Source: Riptortus pedestris (lineage: Eukaryota; Arthropoda; Insecta; Hemiptera; Alydidae). From it: a DNA stretch of 64,000 nt. Below, piece after piece: positions 12,791-24,382 of the stretch (the stretch's first letter is position 1; every line of letters starts with the position of its first letter). The notes under the pieces were generated by a model that was given only the letters and a program-made list of their open reading frames with translations, had not been told where the DNA came from and did not search any database. The translations under genes were made by a program, and so were the position numbers. The stretch is taken from positions 20,053,501 through 20,117,500 of the forward strand of contig CM032233.1 of assembly GCA_019009955.1 (NCBI GenBank). The letters run 5' to 3'.

Positions 12791-13517
12791 TTCTCTTACT
12801 GAAAGTCATGTATGATCGACCCTTCTTTACCTGAGTTGTAATCTCACAACAGATAATTTTTTATAATGTTCTAGAGACTAATTAATCAGCTGAACTATCT
12901 CTTAACAACATTCGGTTTACTTGAAGGTAATAAGTTACCTTCAAATGAACGAGTGTTGTAAACTAAATCTTAGGATTAGATAAGAAACGATAAAGGAGGA
13001 TTAGCGTCGTGGAGATGAGGAAACGAACCTCACATGAGTATTAGGAGTATATGAAGTAACAGGAGCTTCACATGTGGTGCGGGTTAGCCTATCCCCGGGC
13101 TCTCTTCCTCCCGTTCATGGTTCCCTAATATCGGAGCACCCTCTTGTCGACAAGATGGCGCAATAAATAGTAAATTCAACTTTTTTTTCTCTAACATTAT
13201 TCACTTACTAAAAAGTAAATAGAAGAATAAAGAATAGAATATAAGAATAAGAACTGGGAGAAAGCGTATAAATAAATCATTTAAAAGTTGAATCTATTAG
13301 AAGTTGTTTTTAGAAGATTTCCCTAAATTAAACGTGCTTTTAGAAGATACATTTAACCAATTTCTCATAATGAATGATAAATCCGTCTACTTCCATCATA
13401 TTCCAAAAGCTCGCTTCCTTGTCACGAATGCTACAATTTTCCACTATATATAAGACTATATACGAGATATTATCGTTTGAATTTAAAAGTTTTAAAATTT
13501 TTTAAAGTTTAGAGTGT
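12791..13517. other. Unassigned; contains an imperfect hairpin
   Basis: TTGAAGGTAA at 12921-12930 is followed four bases later by its reverse complement TTACCTTCAA. The wider flanks (ACAACATTCGG versus CGAGTGTTGT) also pair imperfectly, so 12904-12961 could be a small foldback MITE remnant. A GC-richer block at 13080-13160 is unassigned. Confidence 0.4.
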
Positions 13518-14478
13518 CTTTTAGCAGATTTCCTTCAAGGTACATCAGCTATTCAGGTCGTTCTCATGACGCGATTTTCGAAACATTTCTTCAAATGTCC
13601 ATCTATCCTACCCAGGAGATGACGAAAATGAGGTCCCTTCAAAATTATATATATATATATATATATATGTTAACGCTCTAGCGGTCACAATTTTTGTTTG
13701 ATCGTTACCAAACTCAATATTTAATCGTTTTATGTAAAAAGAAAGATCAAGTTCGTTAATGGTTGAAATCGGGGGAGTGGGGTTTTTCGAAGATTCGGCA
13801 TATCTCCGTTACTATACGTCGGATCGAAAAAGTGTATAGAACCAATCTTATTGCAAATTAAATTTACTATAAATATTGTTATATACATTTATTCTCTATC
13901 TTGAATATTAACCGAGATATTTGCATTTTTATTAAGTGTGTGTGAATAACGGACGAGATGAGATTTTCTCTTGGCGGTTCTGGTCGTAAGTTTCAGGATT
14001 AGTTCGGCCGTTTCCGTAACTTTTCGGCTCTCGTGAAATAGGCTTAGACTCCTGTTAGCTTTTACTTTGTGAGATATATGCAAATACGTTCTGTTCATTC
14101 GCCCCCCCCCTTCTTTAGCTCTTGGACTACTAAAATTTGAGTTATTAAAATATAAATTATTCTGATTCATTATAAATTGCAGTACTAGACATAGTAAATA
14201 GTTTGCAATAAAGTTAATGTGTTACATTCAGAAGTATATCAGTAATTGTTTTGTTTTTTCCGTTGAAGAATATGTCTATCTATCTGTTCAGCTCTGAGTG
14301 GTTGGTAGACCTATTTGTTTAAATTCAGAAGCCGTTTCCGTTGGGAGCTTATTAAAATTAACTGAACGATTTCTCATTACCGTCTGCATTTACTCACGCT
14401 GGTGTTAACTGTTAGCAGTATGCAGATTTCTCTGTTGTAAAACTTCACGTGGGAAATCTGCTTAGTTTACACAGCCTA
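13518..14478 (+). mobile_element. AGCAG-family element, nearly full length
   Basis: 5' end TTTTAGCAGATTTCCTTCAA with decayed palindrome, TA tract at about 13650-13668, TAACGCTCTAGCGGTC, G-tract and TTCGAAGATTCGG. The 3' end is CACGTGGGAAATCTGCTTAG with the hairpin cut after ACACAGCC, so GACGGACTTT is missing. It contains the long variable region with CCCCCCCCCTTCTTTAGCTC, shared with copies at 53988 and others. Confidence 0.85.
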
Positions 14479-15089
14479 TATTTCGTTTAACGTTCCTTAA
14501 CTTGGATAATCCACCTACATGAAGGGTATCGAAGGGGGGATTATCTCGATGACCGCATACCTCTTAACTTCACGGTGTGCTCTATTGGCCCAACAATGTC
14601 TTTTCAATTAGTTTAATTTTAAAACTTTATAAAACAATAATTTTTTTATATGCACACCAATTAAAATATTTAAGATGCTGAAGTACAAGTTTCCAAGTAC
14701 GGCAATGAAGAAAATATTACATAAATGTCTATTGTGAAAAATTTAATTATCTCCAGCTAACTGGTAATTACGTTAAGGATCGTATCCTTGAGCCATTGTG
14801 CTAATGTTGTAAACACAACCAAGTGAGTCAAGTGGACATGACTCACTCTCAGATGTATACTTATTGCTAGCTTATTTTTATCTCTTAGCTTGATTAATTT
14901 ATGAGTGTTAGGTTCTTAAGAGACGTATGTTTCAAGTAATTATTAAAACTTCCAAAAGACGTATTAGATTGAACTCGTAGTAAAAAAATATATGTTTTCA
15001 GCTTTCTGTTCTGTCCTCCGAATTTCAAGTCTTCTTCACTTAAGGTTCATACGAAGAAATAAATAAAGCAGCTGCTTTCAGAAAGTAAA
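14479..15089. other. Unassigned AT-rich stretch
   Basis: No gene or repeat family recognised. TGAGTCAAGTGGACATGACTCA (14824-14845) is a short imperfect inverted repeat of no clear meaning. Confidence 0.4.
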
Positions 15090-15775
15090 TCGGCTATTGT
15101 ACTCATGACGAGTTTTTCGAATAATTTGTTCAAATATCCATCGACCATACCTAATAATTCGAAATATCTCAGTTATTATGATTCGGATTGAAAAGTTATA
15201 TAAAACAAAAGTTATTGCCAATTCAATTGCCTTTAAATGTTGTTATATACATGTATTCCCTATCATAAATACTAACCGAGATATTTGGAATTTTTCCTTT
15301 TCAGCCTTCAGTAAACGCCCACTCCTACTCAACATGTCATATTAATAATAAGCTGCTATTTTATGAAACACTTTATTATAAGCGTAAATAACAAATATTG
15401 CTTTCGAGAAACCTGTACGTACAAATTCGTTGCGCGATGACATCATCTATTAAAAATTTTCGTTATTTGCTAGAAAATATTTATATTATCAAAGTATACT
15501 CGATATTTAACTGTTTTATTCAACATTAAAGATCATATTTGTTATTGGCTGACTTCGGACATGGAATAGTAGGGGTATAGAGGGGGAGGGGATCCGAAAT
15601 TTCTAAATAACTCTGTTATTATGATTCGGATCGAAAAATGTTGTAGAACCAATCTTGTTAAACCGTTGAAGCTCTACAACTACTGTTCTATGCATTTTTT
15701 CGTAACTCAAATATTAAGTGAATTACTAGAGCTTTCGTGTTTTCAGCATTCGGTGACCTCCTTTTCCAGAAGACC
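15090..15775 (+). mobile_element. Two old, decayed AGCAG-family copies in tandem
   Basis: First piece, about 15090-15425: GCTATTGTACTCATGACGAG through CTAACCGAGATATTTGG and CCCACTCCTACTC, with the microsatellite and G-tract lost. Second piece, about 15490-15770: ACTCGATATTTAACTGTTTT, GGGGTATAGAGGGGGAGGGG and GATTCGGATCGAAAAATG. Both are far more diverged than other copies, showing that the family has been active over a long period. Confidence 0.65.
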
Positions 15776-15868
15776 ACCTTGGTTGAGGATTATCACAGAT
15801 AAACAAGAGAACAGATACAATAAACGGCGTGGACGTTGTCATACTCTCCGAAACGTGGAAATCCATAA

Positions 15869-16409
15869 TAAAAAAAGTCCGTCACGCAGGAGCTGCGTAA
15901 ACTAAGCAGATTTCCCTTCTGAAGTATTACAATAGAGAAATCTGCCTAATAATAACAGTAGTAGGAAGGTATCTATAGACCTATTCACGAGAGACGAACA
16001 GTTACTAAAACGGCCGCCAGAGCTCTCTTCGGAAAGTACCGAACAGCCGAATCCTGCCGGCCACACACAGAATACAAATGCAAATATCTCGGTTAATATT
16101 CAAGATAGAGAATAAATGTATATAACAATATATATAATTAAATATAATTTATAGTATATTTAAATATATAAATATAATTTATAGTATATTTAATTTGTAA
16201 TAAGATTGATTCTATACAATTTTTTGATCCGACGTATAGTAACGGAAATATTTCGAAATATTTTCGAAAATCCTCCCCTCTACACCCCCCCCCTTCCACT
16301 GGTCCGATTTCAGCCATTAACGAACTTGATCTTTCTTTTTACATAAAACGACTAAATATCGAGTTTGGTAACGATCAAACAAAAATTGCGACCGCTAGAG
16401 CGGTAACAG

Positions 16410-16480
<71 letters not shown>

Positions 16481-16606
16481 GTTTTGAACGGACCTCATTT
16501 TCGTCATCTCCTAGGTAGGATCGATGGACATTTGAAGAAAAATTTCGAAAATTCCGTCATGAGTTCAACCTCAATAGCTGATTTCCCTTAAGGGAAATCT
16601 GCTAAA
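15869..16606 (-). mobile_element. AGCAG-family element, full length
   Basis: AAAGTCCGTCACGCAGGAGC on the left, palindrome TTTCCCTTAAGGGAAA + TCTGCTAA on the right, TA tract about 16416-16480. It has a local duplication around 16130-16200 (AATATAATTTATAGTATATT twice). Confidence 0.9.
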
Positions 16607-16761
16607 AATCCAAAATATATAATTTAATCAAGTAACTAACCAAATTAAAATCACTGCCCAACGAAGATGGACGCACTTCAAATGAAAATTTGCAAACCAA
16701 TGAAAATTCAAACCGCTGGAGAACAGATAGCCGAACTGCTCACAATTAATATGTATATCTT

Positions 16762-17022
16762 ATGTGGGCAACCACCGGCCCGCGAGACATATGGAAAACC
16801 CCATTAAACAAAAATATTACACTACTTACTCCAAATGAGGAAGATGAGGTGAGATTTGTGAGTTTGGCAGAACTTATAAATGCGAACAGTTCTTCAAAAT
16901 CAAAATATCGTACAAGGCTGACTGACGATAATTTGGAGAATTCTTTTCGTCTTTGTATCAGTGGAATTAATCCAAACATCAAAGGATTAGTTTCCCAAAT
17001 TCGAGCTCAAGTGTCTCATTGA
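16762..17022 (+). pseudogene. hAT-type transposase C-terminal remnant (ZBED/SCAND3-like)
   Basis: An 86-codon open frame. Its second half reads NSSSKSKYRTRLTDDNLENS, then GINPNIKGLVSQIRAQVSH and a stop. This matches the end of hAT transposases domesticated as ZBED5/SCAND3/GTF2IRD2-like proteins (…KxKYRxRLTDxxLxxxLRI…INPxIxxLVxxxxxQ.S). That is the tail of the hAT dimerisation/catalytic region. The first half of the frame does not look like the family, so the real homology starts near 16840. No TIR or 8-bp duplication was found, and the zinc-finger and catalytic parts are absent. The match is from memory of the family pattern. Confidence 0.6.
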
Positions 17023-17086
17023 TTTCGGTGTCGCTATTTAACTTTCGCTGTAATAATTCGAAATTTTATTATTTAATTAGTTATAC

Positions 17087-17127
17087 AAAAAAAAATAGGT
17101 ACAACAATAGTTGTACCTATTTTTTTC
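17087..17127. other. Perfect hairpin
   Basis: AAAAAATAGGTACAAC, loop AATA, GTTGTACCTATTTTTT: at least 16 paired bases. It lies between the hAT remnant and the next AGCAG copy. As RNA it would resemble a strong A/U-flanked stem-loop. It could be a tiny palindromic MITE end or an insertion-repair scar. Confidence 0.7.
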
Positions 17128-17133
17128 ATTCCA

Positions 17134-17222
17134 TTTTAGCAGATTTCCCTTAAGGGAAATCAGCTATTGAGGTTGTACTCATGACGGAATTTTCGAAAGT
17201 TTTCTTCAAATGTCTGTATATA

Positions 17223-17257
<35 letters not shown>

Positions 17258-17657
17258 CTGTTACCGCTCTAGCGGTCGCAATTTTTGTTTGATCGTTACC
17301 AAACTCGATATTTAGTCGTCTTATGTAAAAAAAAAGATCAAGTTCGTTAACGGCTGAAATCGGATTAGTGGGGGGGGGGGTTTAGAGGAGGGGGGATTTT
17401 CGAAAATTCAAAATACCTCCGTTATTATGTATCGGATTGAAAAATTGTATCGAACCAATCTTTTTGTAAATTAAATTTACTATAAATATTGATATATACA
17501 TTTATTATCTATCTTGAATATTAACCGAGATATTTGCATTTTTATTAAATCTAGGCAGCTAACGGACGAGTGACTTTCCCCCTAGTTCGGCCGTTTCCTT
17601 AACTGCTCGGCTCTCGTGAAATTTCTGTATTTCACGGCCCCTACGTGACGGACTTTT
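17134..17657 (+). mobile_element. AGCAG-family element, short, two internal deletions
   Basis: Intact palindrome TTAGCAGATTTCCCTTAAGG, TA tract at 17222-17253, ACCGCTCTAGCGGT and a 10-G tract. The block between TTCAAATGTC and the microsatellite is deleted. Near the 3' end the sequence jumps from GAAATTTCTGTATTTCACG to GCCCCTACGTGACGGACTTT, so the inner arm GGGAAATCTGCT is missing. Confidence 0.9.
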
Positions 17658-18383
17658 GTTATTTGAATAATTGTCGTATAATTTCATGTCTGATATCTAT
17701 AGTTAAAAATTATGAACACTACTTTAAAATGCTCTACTTTTATTTGTACACTAATGTTTGGCCCAGGACATGTAAAAGGTTGCCCATATCTGATGTACAT
17801 TGTGATGAAAGCGGACGTATGCATGTGTCCGAGCACGAAAAACCTACTGTACTGAACCACACTACAAAGAAATTATGAATTATTTATAAACACTCAAGTA
17901 ACTGTCATGCTCTCTAGCGCACATTAGCCGACATCAATAAATAGAATAATAAGTTGATAAGACATTGACCAGAACCTTTCACAGATAAAATCAATTTTCA
18001 GTTGCTGTGTAACTGGGCCAGTATCGAATCGCCGTGATTTCATCCTCTTCTATTCAAGGATGTGCATTGGTCCTACAATTCTAACGCTACTTGAAAGACA
18101 TTAACTGTCAAAGCATCTCAACAATCATCAACACCTCTACTTAACTTAGTATAGATCAAATTAACATTTTCGAATCAAGATCGACAAATGTTAATCGCCC
18201 CCCCCCCTCGCATTCGCAATCTAAATCGCAGCCCATTAGTGATGGAGTTAAGAAGCCTTACATAAACAGGATAGTTAGAGTTGAACATGAGATGATTGGT
18301 TATATAGTTAGTTGCTTTATGTGAAATTCGCATAAAGAGAAGTGAGAGTAAAATAAATGCGGATAACTATAAAATATAAAGAA
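17658..18383. other. Unassigned stretch
   Basis: A 77-codon frame at 17645-17878 shows no recognisable family and begins inside the preceding repeat end, so it is not called as a gene. The remainder is AT-rich without repeats I can place. Confidence 0.4.
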
Positions 18384-19250
18384 TTTATATATATATATAT
18401 ATATATATAATTGTAACCTCTGTCTGTACATTAATTTTTTTCGCGAAATTTCACGATAACTTTTCGTTTCACATGTCATAGACACCATAACTGCATTTTG
18501 TTTCTTTCGTGTCTCTTTGTTTGTTTATTACCTTTTCACGCATAAACGGCTGAACCGAATTCTATGAAACTTGGTATGTATATAACTACTAACCCAACTT
18601 AGACTTTAGGCTATATTAATTTTCTCTAAGACGAAGAGGAGTGGGGGTTATAAGGGGGGCCTGAAATTAAAAATAGCGATATTTCGTTTCCAATTGGTTT
18701 TTCGGCAAATACACACATAACAATAGTTGTTTATTTTGTTATTTAGACTGACTTTTGTTATGTACGCTTTCGTCGTATTCCGAAGTTTAAATGCGTCATA
18801 CGCTAAAGCCTATAGCGGAAGTGAACAATTTTATTTAGCACAAAAGACTCAACCGAACTAAATAATACTCGGTATGTGTATTAGCACTAACGCCTTCATT
18901 ATAATAAGCCATACCAACATTTCTAGGGAGGGGTAGGAGTGGGAGTTGTAAGGGAGGCCTGAATTTAAAAATAGCGGTATTTCGTTTTCTATTCGTTTTT
19001 CTGCAAATATGCACATGACAAAAGTAGTTTATTTTTTTATTTGAAGTAACTTTTGTGATATTCACTTTTGTCTTATAACAAATTATAAACGAGATATACA
19101 CTATAAACTAAAGCGGGAGCCATTTTATTGGGAACTAACGATTGTACCGAACTTAGCAAAACTCGGAATGTCAATTAGCAATAATTCTTCCATGATTATA
19201 ATTAATATTAAAATGTTTAGGTTCTAGGAGTGTGGGTTACAATAACTTAT
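18384..19250 (+). mobile_element. Helitron, 5' part and tandem units
   Basis: After a TA tract (18388-18410) it reads AATTGTAACCTCTGTCTGTA and TCGCGAAATTTCACGATAAC exactly like 8278 onward. It then has tandem units with GAGTGGGGGTTATAAGGGGG (18640) and GAGTGGGAGTTGTAAGGGAG (18938). The 3' hairpin and CTAG are missing; similarity fades near 19250. Confidence 0.85.
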
Positions 19251-19284
19251 ACATATATAAAAAATATACATTTTTCTTTCAATC

Positions 19285-19522
19285 TAACGCAGTTCTTTAT
19301 TATTATTTATTAACGTCCACTTTTTGCAACTAAGGCTAATTGGGACGGGTTCTCTACAGGTTACCACCCTTTTCTAGCCAGGGTGGGACTAAGGATGTTA
19401 TTTAATGAATCTCGTCTCTAAATTAATTTCTTTGCCCAGGCGGGAATCGAACTCGCCACTCTGGGTTTACCATGTGAGATTAAGGTCCTTCTTTAACTCA
19501 CATGGCTAACCTGAGCCACATG
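19285..19522 (-). mobile_element. tRNA-derived SINE
   Basis: On the minus strand: GGCTCAGGTTAGCCATGTGA..., then GTGGCGAGTTCGATTCCCGC. The box GTTCGATTCCC is a clear Pol III B-box, and the upstream GGCTCAGGTTAGCC could hold a degenerate A-box. The body runs through GACGAGATTCATTAAATAAC and CCCGTCCCAATTAGCCT. The tail is GTGGACGTTAATAAATAATA. A second copy at 21505-22184 confirms both ends. It would be transcribed by RNA polymerase III and copied by a LINE reverse transcriptase. It is not a functional tRNA because no cloverleaf closes. Confidence 0.7.
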
Positions 19523-20016
19523 AAAATAAGAGACGAGTTCTAAAGTGACGAAGATTCAAAGAACGAAGGAGTGTTGTAATTTTATTTTGATATAGAAACG
19601 TGCCTGCATTTGAAATTCTTAGTGATTCAGTTAACAGCTAAATCCATTAGGAGTATTGCATTTTAAAGATTAATTGTAAATAAAACTGAGGTCCTTATCT
19701 ATTATGCCATCCAAGATGACATTATGAATAATTCTTCTTGTAGGCAAAGGAAATTATTCACAAGACTTCTACAGATCCCTCAAAACGTTCCTCTGTTTCT
19801 CAGATATGATGGGATATGACTTGTTCAAACTTCAAGTATTTCTCATGTTAAAATGCAAATTATTGAACTCCTGTTCTGACATTCTATTTTGCTCTGTGCC
19901 ATATATGGATTTCTAGTAATATTAATAATAGTTTTATTATATAATATTTAGAATAAACATTACAATAATATTAATTGTAATAACAAATAATCAGCTTAAC
20001 GGAATTCACCTATCAC
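19523..20016. other. Unassigned stretch
   Basis: No gene or known repeat recognised. Confidence 0.4.
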
Positions 20017-20549
20017 CTATACTCATGACGCGATTTTCGAAAAAATTCTTCAAATTTTCATCGATTCTACCAATTAGATAGCGACTCTAACGGTTGCAAT
20101 TTTTGCCTTATCGTTACAAAACTTTATATGTAAACGCTCTGTATAAAAAGAAAGATCAAGTTCGTTAAGGGCTGAAATCGGACCAGGGCCAGGGGTGGTG
20201 TGTTAGAGGTGAAGAATTTTTAAAATTCGTAATATCTCCGTTGTTATGAGTCGGATCGAAAAATTGTATAGGACCAATCTTATTGTAAATTAAATGCTCT
20301 ATAAATATTGGTATATGCATTTATTTATTTGTTTATTTACGTTTCTATCTTGAATATTAACCGAGATATTTGTATTTTTCAGTTTTCTGCTTTCAGCAAA
20401 CTCCCCACTTCTACTCATGTCACATAAACAGAGCTCTGTTATATAATGAAATACTTTATTTGAAACTTAAATACCAAATATCATTCATTCGTTCTCATTG
20501 GGGGGGGGGGGGGGGTGCAGCATATGCAGCACCTGCGTGACGGTCTTTT
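20017..20549 (+). mobile_element. AGCAG-family element, decayed 5' end, no microsatellite
   Basis: Enters at CTATACTCATGACGCGATTT and continues to GATAGCGACTCTAACGGTTGC with the TA tract absent. It carries the CAGTTTTCTGCTTTCAGCAA block and ends TGCAGCACCTGCGTGACGGT + CTTTTT. A 15-G run (20501-20515) replaces the usual GGGAAATCTGCT arm. Confidence 0.8.
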
Positions 20550-20637
20550 TATTACTTATTTAAATGTTATAATCCGATGTACATAAACATATTTTTTCTG
20601 TAATCGTTGAATAATGGTAACATTACTAAAATGAAAT

Positions 20638-21205
20638 GAGTGAAGAAAGTGAAACATTTTGCAATAGAGTGAAGAAAGTAATCACTTTCTTCACAAGTGA
20701 AGAAAGTGAATTGCCTTCTTAATTAGTAATAAGTATAAATTAAAAAATAATTTGAAGTTGGAAATTAAATGCTTTTAAATGTTTCTTAACATTGTAAGAA
20801 TTTATTTTAACAAAATAAATTGAAATGTGAATGAATTATTGGTGAAAATAATCAATATATTTTAAAATTTAAATATAATAATAATTACCTTCCTTGTTTC
20901 TAACCTACACTTGTTTATAACTACACTACTTCACAATCATCACTAGTTGTTTTATAACTATGCTTATAACCTTTCACAACCATGCTTATAACCTACCAAC
21001 AACATACCATAATCTTCACAACATCCTAATTTTGTTCATATTTGGTTAAGATCTGATCATGTATTACACGATTACAGAAAAAAATTAATATTACATTCGT
21101 GACGAAAGTAGAATTTACAACTCTCGTGAAATTACCACACTCGCTTCGCTCGTGTGGGTAAACGTTTCACTCGAGTTGTAAAATGATCTACTTTCGTCAC
21201 TTGTA
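20638..21205. mobile_element. Putative TIR/foldback DNA element (~570 bp)
   Basis: The left end GAGTGAAGAAAGTGAAACAT...TTGCAATAGAGTGAA resembles the reverse complement of the right end ...GTTTCACTCGAGTTGTAAAA then TGATCTACTTTCGTCACT, about 75% over 40 bp by eye. The right side is itself a strong palindrome: TGACGAAAGTAGAATTTACA at 21100 pairs with 21180-21203 around the core CACACTCGCTTCGCTCGTGTGG (given here in two parts, 21150-21171). No transposase frame lies between, so it would be a MITE-like element. Target duplication was not resolved. Confidence 0.5.
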
Positions 21206-21504
21206 TAATAAATAACTATTAATCCATAACCATTTATGATGATTCATTAATCACATTGATGATAATTCATTTCCGTGAAAAGTTTTTATGAGTATGTTAT
21301 TTAGTTTTATATTTAAAAATATATTTCGATATTTTGATCTCTACAGACGAACCTAAAATTTTAAATAACAATTTACCACTTACCCTTCTTATGCAAAGCA
21401 AAATATTTTCTTTGTACTGCTATGCTTCCTATAAAAAGGTAACTTATGAAATTGCGAATGTGTATTGTAGAACATGAATACAGAATCACTATTCAATACA
21501 ATGG

Positions 21505-22184
21505 GGGCTCAGGTTAGCCACGTGAGTTAAGGTGTTGGCCTTTATCTCACATGGTAAACCTAGAGTGGCGAGGACAATAGGAATGTATTTAGTGACGAAC
21601 TCATTAAATAAAAGTCCGTCACGCAGGGGCTGCGTAAGCTAAGCAGATTTCCCACACGAAGTATTACAATAGAGAAATCTGCCTAATACAACGGCAGTAG
21701 TGAGGAATCTCTAAACCTATACACGAGGGACGACTAGTTACGGCAACGGCCGCCAGAGCTCTCGCATAGCCCACTCCTGTCGACCGCACACACAATACAA
21801 ATGCAAATATCTCAGTTAATATTCAAGATACAGAATAAATGTATAGAACAATATTTATAGTAAATTTAATTTGCAATAAGATTAATTCTATACAATATTT
21901 CGATCCAACGTATATTAACGGAGATATTTCGAATTTTCAAAAATCCCCCGTCTAAACCCCCCCCCTCCCACTGGTCCGACTTCAGCCATTAACGAACTTG
22001 ATCTTTCTTTTTACATAAAACGATTAAATATGAAGTTTGGTAACGATCAAACAAAAATTGCGGCCGCTAGAGCGGTAACAGACAAATATATATATCAAGT
22101 CCCACACTCGGTAGAAAAGGGACTGTGGTAGCCCGTCCCAATTAGCCTTGGTAACACAAAGTGGACATTAATAAATAATAATAA
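21505..22184 (+). mobile_element. tRNA-derived SINE split by an AGCAG half-element
   Basis: 5' half 21505-21610: GGCTCAGGTTAGCCACGTGA to GAACTCATTAAATAA. 3' half 22096-22184: CAAGTCCCACACTCGGTAGA to GTGGACATTAATAAATAATA. The intervening 21610-22095 is AGCAG-family sequence. The intact minus-strand SINE at 19285-19522 reads across the junction with only a few bases difference, so the insertion is nearly clean. The B-box is damaged here (GTGGCGAGGACAATAGG), so this SINE copy is dead. Confidence 0.75.
21610..22095 (-). mobile_element. AGCAG-family 3' half, ending in its microsatellite
   Basis: Runs from AAAGTCCGTCACGCAGGGGC through the C-rich tract and CGCTAGAGCGGTAACAGACA to ATATATATAT, then stops. 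The whole 5' half with the AGCAGATTTCCC palindrome is absent. Confidence 0.9.
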
Positions 22185-22228
22185 TTCAATGCAAAGTTTT
22201 ATATACTTTATTCCGCACATTATGTTAA

Positions 22229-22389
22229 TTTTAGCAGATTTCCCTTAAGGGAAATCAGCTATTGAGGTCGTACTCATGACGCGATTTTCGAAAAATTTCT
22301 TCAAATGTCCATCGATCCTACCCAGGAGATGACGAAAATGAGGTCCGTTCAAAATTTTATATATATATATATCTATATATATATATACA

Positions 22390-22446
<57 letters not shown>

Positions 22447-23240
22447 ATATATCTTTGTCTGTTAACGCTCTAGCGGTCGCAATTTTTGTTTGATCGTTAC
22501 CAAACTCGATATTTAGTCGTCTTATGTAAAAAGACAGATCAAGTTCGTTAATGGCTGAAATCGGACCAGAGGGAGAGGGGGTTTAGAGGGGGGGATTTTC
22601 GAAAATTCGAAATATCTCCGTTATTATGCATCGGATCGAATAATTGTATATAACCAATCTTATTGCAAATTAAATTTACTATAAATATTGTTATATGCGT
22701 TTATTCTCTATCTTGAATATTAACCGAGATATTTGCATTTTTCAGCAAACCGCCACTTCTACTCATGTTACGTAAACAATACTCTGCTACATAATAAATC
22801 ACATTATTGGATGTTTAAATACCAAAAATTCAAGAGACCTTTATTATACGAGATACATGCAAATATGTCCTGGTGACTCCCCCCCCCATCTTAAAGTTTT
22901 GGACTACTAAAATTTTATTGATTGAGATAACAATTATTCTGACTCATTAATAATTACAGTACTAGATATAGTAAATAGTTCTCAATAAAATTAATGTGTT
23001 ATATTCTGATATATTTCATTTATTGTTTTTCTTTCCGGTGTGAGGCGGGGCGACCAGTTTGTTTACATTTCTAACCTAACGCTTCCTGTCGGCAGGTTAT
23101 TGAAATTGGATGAAACATTTCTTATTTCCGTTTGAATTTATTCACGGTGTTGTTATGTTACCAGTATGTATATTTATCTATTACTAAACTTCACGAGGGA
23201 AATCTGCTTAGTTTACGCAGACCCTGCGTGACGGACTTTT
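22229..23240 (+). mobile_element. AGCAG-family element, full length, long subfamily (1.0 kb)
   Basis: Perfect palindrome at the left (TTAGCAGATTTCCCTTAAGG), TA tract 22357-22452, TAACGCTCTAGCGGTC, G-tract, TTTTCGAAAATTCGAAATAT. It has the long variable part with GAGACCTTTATTATACGAGA, and ends GGGAAATCTGCTTAGTTTAC then CCTGCGTGACGGACTTTT. Closest in layout to 49169-50160. Confidence 0.92.
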
Positions 23241-23608
23241 ATAATATAATAATATTTAAATCTTCTTCAGTTAAGTTGCGTACACATTCAACTTGAGGCG
23301 AGTTGGATTTTGTTTAGAACAAATCGTTTTAGAGTACACAGACCATAAGTGTGTGTCGGTGATGCATTAAAACTATGAGTAGGGGTAAGCCCTTTCGAAC
23401 CGTCTTTTTTTCTTGGTATCCATAACAATTTGTAGTGGCTCAAGAGCCCAGCTCTGCCACTTCAAGAACCGGACCACTCAGCCCTCTTTGACAGCATTAT
23501 ATAAATTAGTCTTTACAGACTAAACAAACACCCCTGGCCGTTATTTCAACGTAAATATATTGTATATAAAAACATAACATTACTTATTACAACCACTTCA
23601 TAATAACT
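23241..23608. other. Unassigned stretch
   Basis: Somewhat GC-richer around 23390-23500 (GTGGCTCAAGAGCCCAGCTC). No family recognised. Confidence 0.4.
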
Positions 23609-23990
23609 AATAAAAAAGCCCGACATTTATGGGCTGCGTATACTAAACTGATTTCCCATGTGCTCCCATCATTTGTGATCTAATCACATCACATATTCTC
23701 TATTTATATGTAAAAAAACAATTAGTAGAAGGGACGAGGGGGGGGGGGTTACTGAAGGTAGAAAACAAGAAAGTACGACTAACTCGTTTAATACTTGAGT
23801 TAGAGCATCAATAGTTTAACAAGATTGGTTCTATAACATTTAATGATCCGACCCATAATAACGGAGTTGATTTGAAATTTCGAATTCCCCCTCTAAACCC
23901 CTCCCCCCATTCCATTTCAGATTTTAGCCAATAACAAATATGATTTTTAGTGTTAACTGAAACGGTTAAATATTGTGTACTGTTTAGATG
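23609..23990 (-). mobile_element. Decayed AGCAG-family copy
   Basis: AAAAAAGCCCGACATTTATG + GGCTGCGTATACTAAACTGATTTCCC is a diverged 3' end. The inner landmarks GATTGGTTCTATAACATTTA, ATGATCCGACCCATAATAAC and CCCCCTCTAAACCCCTCCCC are present. The 5' half is lost. Confidence 0.75.
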
Positions 23991-24200
23991 AAATAAACAT
24001 TTACGAGTTAAGAACGTCTTAAAAAACACACGACGTATTTCCATGTATCTCACGCAGTATAATTTCAATGAAATTAATATTTAGCATGAATACTTTATGA
24101 GAATTATTTGGTTCACGACATAACAGCTTATTGTTAATATGACATGAGTAAGAGTGTCATAAGTGAAGGAGTGTCAGGAGTTGCCATCTTTCAATTAATT

Positions 24201-24324
24201 ATAGCAGATTTCCCTTAAGGGAAATCAGTTATTGAGGTCGTACTCATGACGCGATTTTCGAAATTTTTCTTCAAATGTCCATCAATCATACCCTGGGGAT
24301 GACGAAAATGAGGTCTGTTCAAAA

Positions 24325-24382
<58 letters not shown>

